In this document: positions 51,398-59,476 of the stretch, in pieces | How positions within the stretch are numbered: the first letter of the stretch is position 1 | How the letters are laid out: each line of letters starts with the position of its first letter | NCBI RefSeq assembly: GCF_001486505.1 | Contig: NZ_LN909066.1 | Coordinates: 910,452 to 974,451 of the forward strand | Reading direction: 5' to 3' | Length of the DNA: 64,000 bases | From: Paenibacillus rubinfantis | GTDB lineage: Bacteria; Bacillota; Bacilli; Paenibacillales; Paenibacillaceae | Notes under the pieces: model-generated | What the model was told of the DNA's origin: nothing | What the model saw: only the letters and a program-made list of their open reading frames with translations | Databases searched by the model: none | Translations under genes and position numbers: made by a program

Positions 51398-51543
51398 CTT
51401 GGCCTGGGCGGCAGCGCTGCCCGCATCCGCCGGTCAGGCGATCATGTATCGGCAGCCGCAAAGATCGACGGCGCCGTATTTGATCGCGATGGAGAAGAAA
51501 TAACCAAAGCATGCAAAATCATAAACAGTTGGGGGTCATCGCA

Positions 51544-51942
51544 ATGGGGATTCGTAAAATCGAGCATATCGGAATTCGCGTTTCGGCGCTGGAGGATTCC
51601 ATTGAGTTTTATGAACGCATAGTCGGCATGAAGCTGTTATCTACGATCGGTGAAGTGGGAGATCCGCTGCGGTTGGCCTTCCTGACCTTTCCGGGCCAAG
51701 AATCGGTTGAAGTCGAGCTGGTCAATATCCGCGACGGCGCGGAGCTGGCGAATGAAGGCAAAGTACATCACATCGCCTTTACAGCCAGCGAGATCGAGGA
51801 GGAATATGCCCGCATTTCCGCATTGGGCTTATCGGGGCTTGACCCGGAAATCCGCAGCTTGCCAAACGGGTGCCGGTTCTTCTTCTTCAACGGACCGGAC
51901 GGCGAACGGATTGAATTCTTCCAGCCAGCGTTCCTGGCTTGA
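51544..51942 (+). CDS. VOC/glyoxalase superfamily protein (methylmalonyl-CoA epimerase-like)
   Basis: 132 residues: KIEHIGIRVSALEDSIEFYERIVGMKLL, GKVHHIAFTASEIEEEYARI and GPDGERIEFFQPA form the paired beta-alpha-beta-beta-beta units; H10, E53-region, H90 and the late Glu are candidate metal ligands. Closest to lactoylglutathione lyase or methylmalonyl-CoA epimerase; substrate not assignable. ATG at 51544 with GGGG upstream is preferred to 51511. Followed by a hydrolase 36 bases on. Confidence 0.82.
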   Translation: MGIRKIEHIGIRVSALEDSIEFYERIVGMKLLSTIGEVGDPLRLAFLTFPGQESVEVELVNIRDGAELANEGKVHHIAFTASEIEEEYARISALGLSGLDPEIRSLPNGCRFFFFNGPDGERIEFFQPAFLA

Positions 51943-51978
51943 TTTCCTCTCGTAAATTCAAGGAAAGGAGGGCTGCGC

Positions 51979-52929
51979 ATGGAGGAGCATACGTTTACCT
52001 TCGTTAATGACACCAACCATGAAGTTTTCGTGTACCGCTGGAGCGCGGCCGATTCCAAGGAACCGCCGCGGGGCGTGCTGCAAATTGCCCACGGTATGGC
52101 CGAAACAGCCAAGCGTTACGAACGTTTGGCGCAGGTGCTGACCGCCCGCGGCTTCGTCGTGTACGCCAACGACCATCGCGGCCACGGCCGCACGGCCAGC
52201 CGTCCCGAGGAGCTGGGCTGGCCGGGCAAGCAAGGCTTTACCGGTATGGCGGAGGATATGATTCAGCTCTCGGAGATCATCCGCCAGGAGCACCCGGATT
52301 TGCCGCTGTTTCTACTCGGACATAGTATGGGCTCCTTCCTGACCCAGAAGATCATGTACCGGGCACCCGAGCCTTACGCCGGGTTCATTCTCTCGGGGAC
52401 AAACGGACCAAGGGGCATGCTGGGCATCGGCCGCAGCCTGGCCCGCCTGCAAGCCCGGCTGCAAGGTGACAGCCATCCCAGCCTGCTGATGAACGCGTTG
52501 ACCTTTGGCAGCTTTAACCGGAATTTCCTCCCGGCGCGGACGCCCTTCGATTGGCTCTCCCGAGACCAAGAGGAAGTTGATAAATACATCGCGGACCCGC
52601 ACTGCGGATTCTTGTGCAGCGCCGGCTTCTTTTACGGCTTCTTCGGCCTGCTGCAGGAGATCCACCGCCCGGAGAAAATGCGCTCCATCCCAAAGGAGAA
52701 GCCGGTCTACATCTTTGGCGGCGATCTCGATCCGGTCGGTCGGAACGGCGCAGGCGTACAGCGGTTAGCCCAGCTATATGACAAGCTGGGTCTCCAAGAT
52801 GTGAAGGTGAAGTTGTATCCCGGCGGCCGCCACGAAATGCTGAACGAAGTCAACCGCGACGAGGTGATGTCCGATGTGCTAGAGTGGCTGGAGAGCTGTC
52901 TGCCGTTGGAAGCAGCTGTCGCGGAATAA
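51979..52929 (+). CDS. Alpha/beta hydrolase (monoacylglycerol lipase/lysophospholipase-like)
   Basis: 316 residues. HGMAETAKRYERL, the nucleophile elbow GHSMGSF, an Asp near GGDLDPVG and a final His in PGGRHEMLNE form the catalytic triad of the lysophospholipase/monoglyceride lipase group. No signal peptide, so cytoplasmic. Start ATG with AAAGGAGGG upstream. Probably in one transcript with the VOC gene, ending in a strong hairpin at 52933. Confidence 0.85.
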   Translation: MEEHTFTFVNDTNHEVFVYRWSAADSKEPPRGVLQIAHGMAETAKRYERLAQVLTARGFVVYANDHRGHGRTASRPEELGWPGKQGFTGMAEDMIQLSEIIRQEHPDLPLFLLGHSMGSFLTQKIMYRAPEPYAGFILSGTNGPRGMLGIGRSLARLQARLQGDSHPSLLMNALTFGSFNRNFLPARTPFDWLSRDQEEVDKYIADPHCGFLCSAGFFYGFFGLLQEIHRPEKMRSIPKEKPVYIFGGDLDPVGRNGAGVQRLAQLYDKLGLQDVKVKLYPGGRHEMLNEVNRDEVMSDVLEWLESCLPLEAAVAE

Positions 52930-52932
52930 AGA

Positions 52933-52992
52933 TAACGAGCCTGCGTACCCGCTCCTCACCTGGAGGAGACCGGTACACAGGCTCGTTTTTTC
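52933..52992 (+). terminator. Terminator of the hydrolase gene
   Basis: AACGAGCCTG/AGGCTCGTT outer arms, inner GTACC/GGTAC and CTCC/GGAG, then TTTTTT. In the opposite direction the tail TTATCTTT is weaker but may serve the permease gene. Confidence 0.8.
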
Positions 52993-53000
52993 GTAACCCC

Positions 53001-54950
53001 TTACACCATAACCCGTTTGAGCTGCACCACATAACGCGAGCGCACCACAATATAGTACACCAGCTGAGCTGCCAGGAAGGCCCCGGAAGCCGTCAGCACC
53101 GGCAAGGTCACGTTCCCCAACTGGAATCGGGCCCCCAGCAGGGATAAGACCACCATCGTTTGAATGCCTGAAATCACCACCGGGATAAAGAACAGCAAGG
53201 CGATTTGCAAGCTGGAGGAAAAACGCATTTCCCGCTCGCCCAGCCCGATCTTCGACAACGAATGATACATGCGCCGGTCCTGATTCAGCTCGCTGTACAG
53301 CTTGAAATACAGGAAGCTGGCGGAGGATACCGAGAAAATAGCGGCGATAAAGATCCCCACAAAGCTTAACATCGAGAGCTGCTCCCGCGTTTCCGCAAAC
53401 GTCCTGCCCCGTGAACTCATATAATTGCTCGTTTCGTCGTGATCCAGACGCTCCATCATCCCATGAAACAGTTGCTTCCCGATGACGATTTCGGGATCCT
53501 GGAGGCGAGGAGCTTCTTTGTGCTGCCAATCCGGAACATAGATCTCAATGTTTCGGTACAGACGATTCTGTTCCTCTTCCGTTAAGCCGTTCTTCAGCTT
53601 CGTAAAATCTGCATCGGACAACACGACTACCGAAATATTGCTGCTGATTCCGGTCAAAGGAACTTCGTTTGGCAGCAACTCCAGCTCCAGAGGCTGCTCC
53701 AGAAACGAGAGGGTTAACGGGAGCGTTGGCCCCTTCAATGCGTGCTCTGCCGCCGACCCTTCCATCGCATAAGCGATCGCTTGACCCGGGCCAATCTTCG
53801 GCAACCCCTGAAGGCCAAGCAACTCTGTGGCCTTGTTATAAACCGAGCGGGACAAGACATTTACATACAACTCCGATGAGCGAATATATCCAAAAAACGA
53901 CTCTTGTTCCACCGTCTCATAACGGATCCCCCGCTCGGACAACTGCTGATCGATCCAGGCCATGTCCTTCTCGAAGAAGGCTTCATCATAGATGCCGTAC
54001 GTAAAGGCAAATGGATTTGCCTTATACACCCGCTCATTCTGGGCATTGGCCGCCAGAATGACCCCCACGCTCATGCTGGCCAGCGAAATCGCTACGGTGA
54101 CCATAAACAACATCCGTGCGTTATCTTTGATTTTATAAGCCATTTCCGATATCCAGAGCAACCGGGTTCCGCGCCATAACAAGCGGCGGTTGCGCTTCAG
54201 CAGCCGGATGATGGCGACCGTCACTTGAGTATAAAAAAAGTAGGTCCCCCAAATCCCCGTAGCGGCTGCCAGCATCACTTTGGAAAAGTCCAGACCATTG
54301 CCGCCTTTCAGAAGCAACACCGCACTGGCGAGCAGCGCCACGCCAAGGAGCGCCAGCACCCAGGACACGCGCGGCTCCGTCTTTGGCTTACTGCTGCCGC
54401 CTAGCAGCTCAATCACCTGATTCTTCCGAAAAAAGATCAGCGTAAATACCGACAGGACCACAAACAGGATCAGGAACGCCACTGCGGTAAACCCCATCGC
54501 CTTCCAAGGCACATAAAATGGCAGGGGATTCATCCCGGTCACCTTCACGCTCAGCAGCAGGAACAGCTTAGACAACAGGAGTCCCCCAGCCAAGCCCGCT
54601 GCGATGGATCCTACGCCAATGATGAGGTTCTCGAGGAACACAAGCCGGTTGATCGAGCCGGTGGTTGCTCCCAGCAGCGACAGCACGCCAAACTCCTTGC
54701 TGCGCGCCTTCAAAAAGCTGCCGATCGAGAACAACACAAACAAAATGGAAAATACGAAAATGATGTATTCCGCCACTTCCATTCCGATGCTCGTCATCCG
54801 TCCCATTTCACTCTCCGCGATGCCCGGATGGAAGATAAACATCGCATAGGTGAAGAAGATCATGACCATAAAGGCGCTGCTTAGAAAATAAGCGAAATAG
54901 GCCCGGGCGTTGCGTCTGACGTTGTTAAACGCGAATTGAAGAAAGTTCAT
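53001..54950 (-). CDS. BceB-like ABC transporter permease
   Basis: About 649 residues with about ten TM helices and one large extracellular loop between helices 7 and 8 (residues about 300-510), the mark of peptide-sensing Bce-type permeases (FtsX/MacB fold). Starts NFLQFAFNNVRRNARAYFAYFLSSAF. Start at ATG 54950 fits the GGGAGGG site better than 54956; it overlaps the ATPase stop by about 26 bases. Likely flux sensor and resistance for an antimicrobial peptide or lipid-II-binding drug, with the adjacent ATPase and two-component pair. Confidence 0.85.
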   Translation of the reverse strand: MNFLQFAFNNVRRNARAYFAYFLSSAFMVMIFFTYAMFIFHPGIAESEMGRMTSIGMEVAEYIIFVFSILFVLFSIGSFLKARSKEFGVLSLLGATTGSINRLVFLENLIIGVGSIAAGLAGGLLLSKLFLLLSVKVTGMNPLPFYVPWKAMGFTAVAFLILFVVLSVFTLIFFRKNQVIELLGGSSKPKTEPRVSWVLALLGVALLASAVLLLKGGNGLDFSKVMLAAATGIWGTYFFYTQVTVAIIRLLKRNRRLLWRGTRLLWISEMAYKIKDNARMLFMVTVAISLASMSVGVILAANAQNERVYKANPFAFTYGIYDEAFFEKDMAWIDQQLSERGIRYETVEQESFFGYIRSSELYVNVLSRSVYNKATELLGLQGLPKIGPGQAIAYAMEGSAAEHALKGPTLPLTLSFLEQPLELELLPNEVPLTGISSNISVVVLSDADFTKLKNGLTEEEQNRLYRNIEIYVPDWQHKEAPRLQDPEIVIGKQLFHGMMERLDHDETSNYMSSRGRTFAETREQLSMLSFVGIFIAAIFSVSSASFLYFKLYSELNQDRRMYHSLSKIGLGEREMRFSSSLQIALLFFIPVVISGIQTMVVLSLLGARFQLGNVTLPVLTASGAFLAAQLVYYIVVRSRYVVQLKRVMV

Positions 54951-55695
54951 GCGCATTCCCTCCCAAATACGACAGCATGTCGATGATCTTCTGGAAAAAG
55001 GCCTGCCTGCTGTCGCCCCGGTGGATTTCGTTCGTCAGTCTGCCATCCTTGATAAACACAACCCGATCGCAATAGCTGGCCGCTAGCGGATCATGACTGA
55101 CCAGCATCATCGTGGTCCCTTCGGTACGGTTCAGCGTCTCCAGCAGCTCCATGACGTTGCGGGAGGCATTCGAATCCAGCGAACCCGTCGGCTCGTCCGC
55201 CAACAGCAGCGACGGCGAGGAGATCATCGCCCGTGCAATCGCGGCCCGCTGCCGCTGACCACCGGAGATTTCGTAGGTGCGTTTGCCAAGAATGTCCGTA
55301 ATCCCCAGCCGGTTGGCGATCGACTGCAGCTTCCGCTCCATTTCCCGGAACGGACGGGAATCCAGCGTTAAAGGAAGGACGATATTTTCCGCTACGGTAA
55401 GCGTGTCCAGCAGATTAAAATCCTGGAACACGAACCCCAGCTCCCGGCGGCGAAAGGCGGCAAGTTCTCTCCGTTTTAACGCATGCGGATTCTTCCCGTT
55501 GATCCGCACCTCGCCCGAACTTGGCGTATCGATGGTTGAGACCAGGTTAAGCAACGTTGTTTTCCCGCTGCCGGACGGGCCCATAATGCCGACGAACTCC
55601 CCCTTCTCAATCGTCAACTCTATGTCCTGCAGCGCACGTGTCGCAACTTTTCCCGGGTAGACCTTATTTAGTCCTTGGACTTTGAGCATTTCCAT
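54925..55695 (-). CDS. BceA-like ABC transporter ATPase
   Basis: About 256 residues. Walker A GPSGSGKTT, signature SGGQRQR and Walker B LLLADEPTGSLD, with the MacB/LolD-type loop. ATG at 55695 with GGGGAG nine bases upstream; the longer frame to 55740 lacks a site. It energises the downstream permease. The intergenic DNA up to 55850 should hold its promoter and a response-regulator site; no clear operator was fixed. Confidence 0.9.
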   Translation of the reverse strand: MEMLKVQGLNKVYPGKVATRALQDIELTIEKGEFVGIMGPSGSGKTTLLNLVSTIDTPSSGEVRINGKNPHALKRRELAAFRRRELGFVFQDFNLLDTLTVAENIVLPLTLDSRPFREMERKLQSIANRLGITDILGKRTYEISGGQRQRAAIARAMISSPSLLLADEPTGSLDSNASRNVMELLETLNRTEGTTMMLVSHDPLAASYCDRVVFIKDGRLTNEIHRGDSRQAFFQKIIDMLSYLGGNAHELSSIRV

Positions 55696-55851
55696 TGGAT
55701 CGCGCTCCCCTTTCTTCGAGCCTAACGGCCGGCGAATCAAACGCCGTTGCCACGGCCCGGATGGTTATGGTTATACTCTATCCCAAAGCCTGTAAGCCAG
55801 CCATCGATCTGACTTAACCGAATCTTAAAAGTTTGTAAGGTTATGTTCGGG

Positions 55852-55910
55852 CAAAAAAACGCAGCGGCTTCCGCCGATCCTTAGATTCCGATCCGCGATG
55901 CCCCTGCGTT
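55852..55910 (-). terminator. Terminator of the two-component genes
   Basis: AACGCAG/CTGCGTT outer arms with inner GCGGA/TCCGC-like pairs and TTTTTTT on the minus strand, directly after the kinase stop codon. Confidence 0.8.
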
Positions 55911-56918
55911 CTATAGCGGCAGCTGCCGCTCAAACAGCAGCCTTACCGTCGTTCCTTGTCCCGGTGCCGACTCCAGCTCCACGTGGTGCCCCAAGCGGCT
56001 GCACACTTCGCGGACCAGGTACAGGCCCATGCCGGTCGATTCGCTGTACTGCCGCCCGCGCTGCCCTGTGTAATAAGGCTCAAAGACGCGGCGGATATCC
56101 TCCTTCAAAATGCCGATGCCGTAGTCGCGAACCTCAAGCACCGTTTTTTTGCCGCGCGCATACGCAACAAGTTCCACCTTGTCCCCTACCCCTGCGGAAT
56201 AATTGACGGCGTTAGTAATTAGCTGGCCGAGCACAAACGTCAGCCACTTTTTATCGGAATAGACTTCCAGCTCCTCGCCGATTCGAATGTCCGGGTATAC
56301 GCCTTTCCGGATAAACAGCTTGCGGTGATCAGCGACGGCCTCATTTACGGCGGCCAACAGCGGAACCGGAGCAACGTGAAAATCATGCTCGAACTGCTCC
56401 AGCCGGGAGGTATACAACGCCATCTCCAGCCCTTTGCGCAGCCGGTCCAGCTCCTCCTGAACGCTGTCGAGTACGGCTTCCGGGATCGTTTCTTTCTCCC
56501 GCTCATTCTCCAGGGTGAGCTGAATGACCGAAATCGGGGTCTTCATCTGGTGAACCCAGCGACCCGTAAACGCGGATTGATGCTCGCGCTGCTTGCCATA
56601 ACGATACAGCTCCGCTTCGTACAGACGATATCCTTCTTCAAGAAGGTCATGCAACCCCAAAGCCAGCGGGGTTTCGCCCGCCGGCTGCAACAGCTCTTCC
56701 AGCGTCCGAGGCGGCTCCGTCAACTTCCGGTACACCTCCCGGTTGCTGAAGTACCGATAGATCAAGTAGAGCAGCAGCAGTGTAAAGCTAAGCAGGTAGG
56801 CGTATACGGCGATTTGGGTCTGCCGGCCGCCGGCCAGCCAAAACAAGAAAGGAACCAGCAGGATCTGCGGCACAAGAAACAGCAGCATTGGCAGCTGCTC
56901 CTTCCAGAATAGCCTCAT
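55911..56918 (-). CDS. BceS-like intramembrane-sensing histidine kinase
   Basis: 335 residues. Two N-terminal TM helices with a very short loop, LFLVPQILLVPFLFWLAGG and AVYAYLLSFTLLLLYLIYRY; no extracellular domain, so sensing depends on the Bce permease. Dimerisation helix with VHQMKTPISVI (phospho-His), N box QLITNAVNYSA and G boxes DYGIGI and GMGLYLVREV. ATG at 56918 overlaps the regulator stop (ATGA). A longer frame to 57083 is antisense-like and lacks a site. Confidence 0.9.
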   Translation of the reverse strand: MRLFWKEQLPMLLFLVPQILLVPFLFWLAGGRQTQIAVYAYLLSFTLLLLYLIYRYFSNREVYRKLTEPPRTLEELLQPAGETPLALGLHDLLEEGYRLYEAELYRYGKQREHQSAFTGRWVHQMKTPISVIQLTLENEREKETIPEAVLDSVQEELDRLRKGLEMALYTSRLEQFEHDFHVAPVPLLAAVNEAVADHRKLFIRKGVYPDIRIGEELEVYSDKKWLTFVLGQLITNAVNYSAGVGDKVELVAYARGKKTVLEVRDYGIGILKEDIRRVFEPYYTGQRGRQYSESTGMGLYLVREVCSRLGHHVELESAPGQGTTVRLLFERQLPL

Positions 56919-57631
56919 TCCAGTGCCTCCCCAGTGGCGGGTTGTCCATGTGCATGGAGAAGGTACCCCGCCCCGCGAACGGTCTCCACCGCATCCTCCA
57001 GTCCAAGCTCCTTGAGCTTTTTGCGGATACGGGTCACATACACGTTTAACGTGTTGTCGTCGATGAAATGATGACCTTGCCACATGAGATCCAGCAGCTT
57101 CTCCCGGCTGACAACTCGGCCGGCTTTCTGCAGCAACGCTTCCAGCAGCAACACTTCTTTCTGCGTCAGCAGCACGGACGTCTCCCCCTTCGTCACGGTG
57201 AACCGCTCAGGGTACAACACCAATCCCGCCGCGCTGACGGTCCGCTCCTCCTGCCGGGCCGAATAATCACCGTAAGCCCGCCGCAGATGGCTGCGGATCT
57301 TCGCCATCACGACCTCATACGAAAATGGTTTGGTGATGTAGTCGTCAGCGCCATTGTCGAGCGCCATGACCTGATCCATCCCGCTGTCGCGCGCCGATAA
57401 GAACAGGATCGGGCAGGTGGACTCCCCGCGAATTTGCCGGCACCAATAGAAGCCGTCGAACTTCGGCAGGTTGACGTCCAGCAGCACCATATCGGCGGCG
57501 GATTCCCGAAACTCGTCCAGAACCCGGCCGAAGTCGTTCACCCGCACCGCACGGTATCCGTATTTCTCGATATGACCGGATAACATCCCGGCCATTTTGG
57601 CATCGTCCTCGACGATCAGGATCGTAAACAT
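56915..57631 (-). CDS. BceR-like OmpR-family response regulator
   Basis: 238 residues. Receiver domain with IVEDDAKM (acidic pair), LLDVNLPKFDG (phospho-Asp 52 region), LSARD and NGADDYITKPF; winged-helix DNA-binding domain ending LNVYVTRIRKKLKELG. Controls the Bce-type transporter. Start ATG with AAAGG directly upstream. Overlaps the kinase. Confidence 0.9.
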   Translation of the reverse strand: MFTILIVEDDAKMAGMLSGHIEKYGYRAVRVNDFGRVLDEFRESAADMVLLDVNLPKFDGFYWCRQIRGESTCPILFLSARDSGMDQVMALDNGADDYITKPFSYEVVMAKIRSHLRRAYGDYSARQEERTVSAAGLVLYPERFTVTKGETSVLLTQKEVLLLEALLQKAGRVVSREKLLDLMWQGHHFIDDNTLNVYVTRIRKKLKELGLEDAVETVRGAGYLLHAHGQPATGEALE

Positions 57632-57646
57632 CCTTTGGTCAGCTCC

Positions 57647-59464
57647 TTACTTTGCCAGGCTGCGGTACAAGGGGGACCAGGCGCTTAAAGGGGCATGGAA
57701 AAATACCGGCTGCTCGTCCGCTTCCTGCTGATAGAGGACGACCAGCAGCGTGCCCTGCACCAACTCGCCTGGGGCCGACGGGCCAGAAGGCGTCCCCGCC
57801 TCTGCTTCTCCCGCTTGCAATCCCTCGCCCAGCGGGAAAGGCAATTCCTCGACGCAGGCATATTTTTGCAGGTCGCGTTCATCCAGGCCGTAGGCCGCAA
57901 ACCGTTCAGACAAAGCGGCTGGGGCCTCTGCCAACGCCCGGAAGTATCCGCTGCGCCGGTCTTTGTCCATCCGGTCCTCCCACCAGATTTTCCGCGGCTT
58001 ATACTTGTGTCCAAGCAGATAGTCTAGCTTCATCAGGCCAAGTACAACTTCCGGTTCCTTCAGGGAACGGCGGCTTAAAAATTCATGCAGTCGAGTAAAC
58101 AAGTCCTCCAGTTGATGACCGATCCGCTGCCAGCCCTGTTCTTCCCAGTAATCGCCGAACTCCTGAAAGAAGTCGAATGGCGAATCGAACTCGCGAGTGA
58201 CCAAGTATTCCAGCGTGTGATCCATGCGGTGTGCGTTCCAGTACTTTTCCAGCACATCCTCCAGCCGCTTCAGCCGAATCACGTCCTCAAACGGCAGCAC
58301 GTCGTTACCTAGAATTTCATAAGGCGCGTGGTCCATAAAAACGTAGTTGTATTTGGCCGCGTCATTTCGCAGTCCGGTCCCGCGCAGCATCTTCAGGAAA
58401 CCAAGCTGCAGCTCCTCGGGACGCATGGCGAACACGTCGTTAAACGTCTTGCGGAACGTGGCGTAGTCCTCTTCCGGCAGTCCGGCGATCAAATCGAGAT
58501 GCTGATCGATTTTGCCGCTGTCCTTGATTTTGGTCACAGTACGGGTCAGCTTGGTAAAGTTCTGGCGACGTTTGACCAGCTCGTTAGTCGGATCGTTCGT
58601 CGACTGTACGCCGATTTCGAACCGGAAGATTCCCGGCGGTGCATTCTCCGCCAAATAGTCCAGTACCTCCGGCCGCATGATGTCCGCCGTGATTTCAAAC
58701 TGAAATACGCAGCCCTGATGGTTGTTAATGAGGAATTCGAACATCTCCATCGCATAGCTGCGGTTGATATTAAACGTACGATCGAGGAATTTGATGATTT
58801 TCGCGCCGTTCTCGATCAGGTACAGGATATCCGCCTTCACCCGTTCGATATCGTAATAGCGGACCCCCACCTCGATGCTAGAGAGGCAAAACTGGCAGCT
58901 GAACGGGCAGCCGCGACTGGTTTCGAAGTAGACGATCCGCTTGCTCAGGTTCGGAATATCCTCGGGGAACCGATGCGGCGAAGGCAGCGTATTCAAATCG
59001 GATTTCGGCCGTCCCGGATTCAACACGACCTCTTCCCCTTTGCGGTAGGCTACGCCAAAGACGAAGTGGAACTTCCGCTCCCCGGACAGCTCCTGCAGCA
59101 GATGGTGAAACGTTTCCTCGCCGTCCCCCATCACGATAAAGTCAACCTCCGGGATGCGTTCCATCCAATATTTCGTATCGTAGCTGACTTCGGGCCCCCC
59201 CAGCACAATTTTCACTTCCGGCAGCACTTTCTTCAGCAAGGCGACCAGCTTAATCGTTTCTTCAATGTTCCAAATGTAGCAGGAGAAACCGATCACGTCG
59301 GGTTTTCGGCGAAACAGGTCCGATACGACGTTCATCACCGGGTCCTTGATCGTGTATTCCGCCAGTTCAATGTCAAACTCGTTGCCACTGTAGGCTTTAA
59401 GCAGCCGGATGGCCAGCGAGGTATGGATAAATTTTGCGTTTAGCGTCGCCAATATGACTTTCAC
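57647..59464 (-). CDS. B12-binding-domain radical SAM protein (DUF4080)
   Basis: 605 residues. An N-terminal cobalamin-binding Rossmann domain (residues 1-140; no DxHxxG, so base-off type is uncertain) is followed by the radical SAM core with CPFSCQFC at about 195 (CxxxCxxC) and a helical C-terminal DUF4080 domain. Substrate unknown; members are common in Bacillales and may modify RNA or lipid. GTG start at 59464, ribosome site weak. Lies 12 bases after recQ in the same direction; probably co-transcribed. Confidence 0.85.
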   Translation of the reverse strand: MKVILATLNAKFIHTSLAIRLLKAYSGNEFDIELAEYTIKDPVMNVVSDLFRRKPDVIGFSCYIWNIEETIKLVALLKKVLPEVKIVLGGPEVSYDTKYWMERIPEVDFIVMGDGEETFHHLLQELSGERKFHFVFGVAYRKGEEVVLNPGRPKSDLNTLPSPHRFPEDIPNLSKRIVYFETSRGCPFSCQFCLSSIEVGVRYYDIERVKADILYLIENGAKIIKFLDRTFNINRSYAMEMFEFLINNHQGCVFQFEITADIMRPEVLDYLAENAPPGIFRFEIGVQSTNDPTNELVKRRQNFTKLTRTVTKIKDSGKIDQHLDLIAGLPEEDYATFRKTFNDVFAMRPEELQLGFLKMLRGTGLRNDAAKYNYVFMDHAPYEILGNDVLPFEDVIRLKRLEDVLEKYWNAHRMDHTLEYLVTREFDSPFDFFQEFGDYWEEQGWQRIGHQLEDLFTRLHEFLSRRSLKEPEVVLGLMKLDYLLGHKYKPRKIWWEDRMDKDRRSGYFRALAEAPAALSERFAAYGLDERDLQKYACVEELPFPLGEGLQAGEAEAGTPSGPSAPGELVQGTLLVVLYQQEADEQPVFFHAPLSAWSPLYRSLAK

Positions 59465-59476
59465 AAGCTCACAACC

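Larger units (their letters stand above)
50931..51503 (+). pseudogene. ytqB: YtqB-like class I SAM methyltransferase, interior replaced
   Basis: Residues 1-113 (50931-51269) are a normal YtqB start: VDATAGTGADTLFLAKACG is the SAM loop, FDIQPQA, and NLGYLPAEG. From 51405 the gene's true C-terminus resumes in the same frame, WAAALPASAGQAIMYRQPQ...YLIAMEKK, stop 51501-51503. Between them 135 bases are foreign: AGATGGGTATAAGAGACAAG followed by a diverged copy of UgtP-like gene bases. The expected missing piece is 45-50 residues, which matches 135 bases. So the true gene is probably intact and the interior a sequencing or assembly artefact. Confidence 0.8.
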
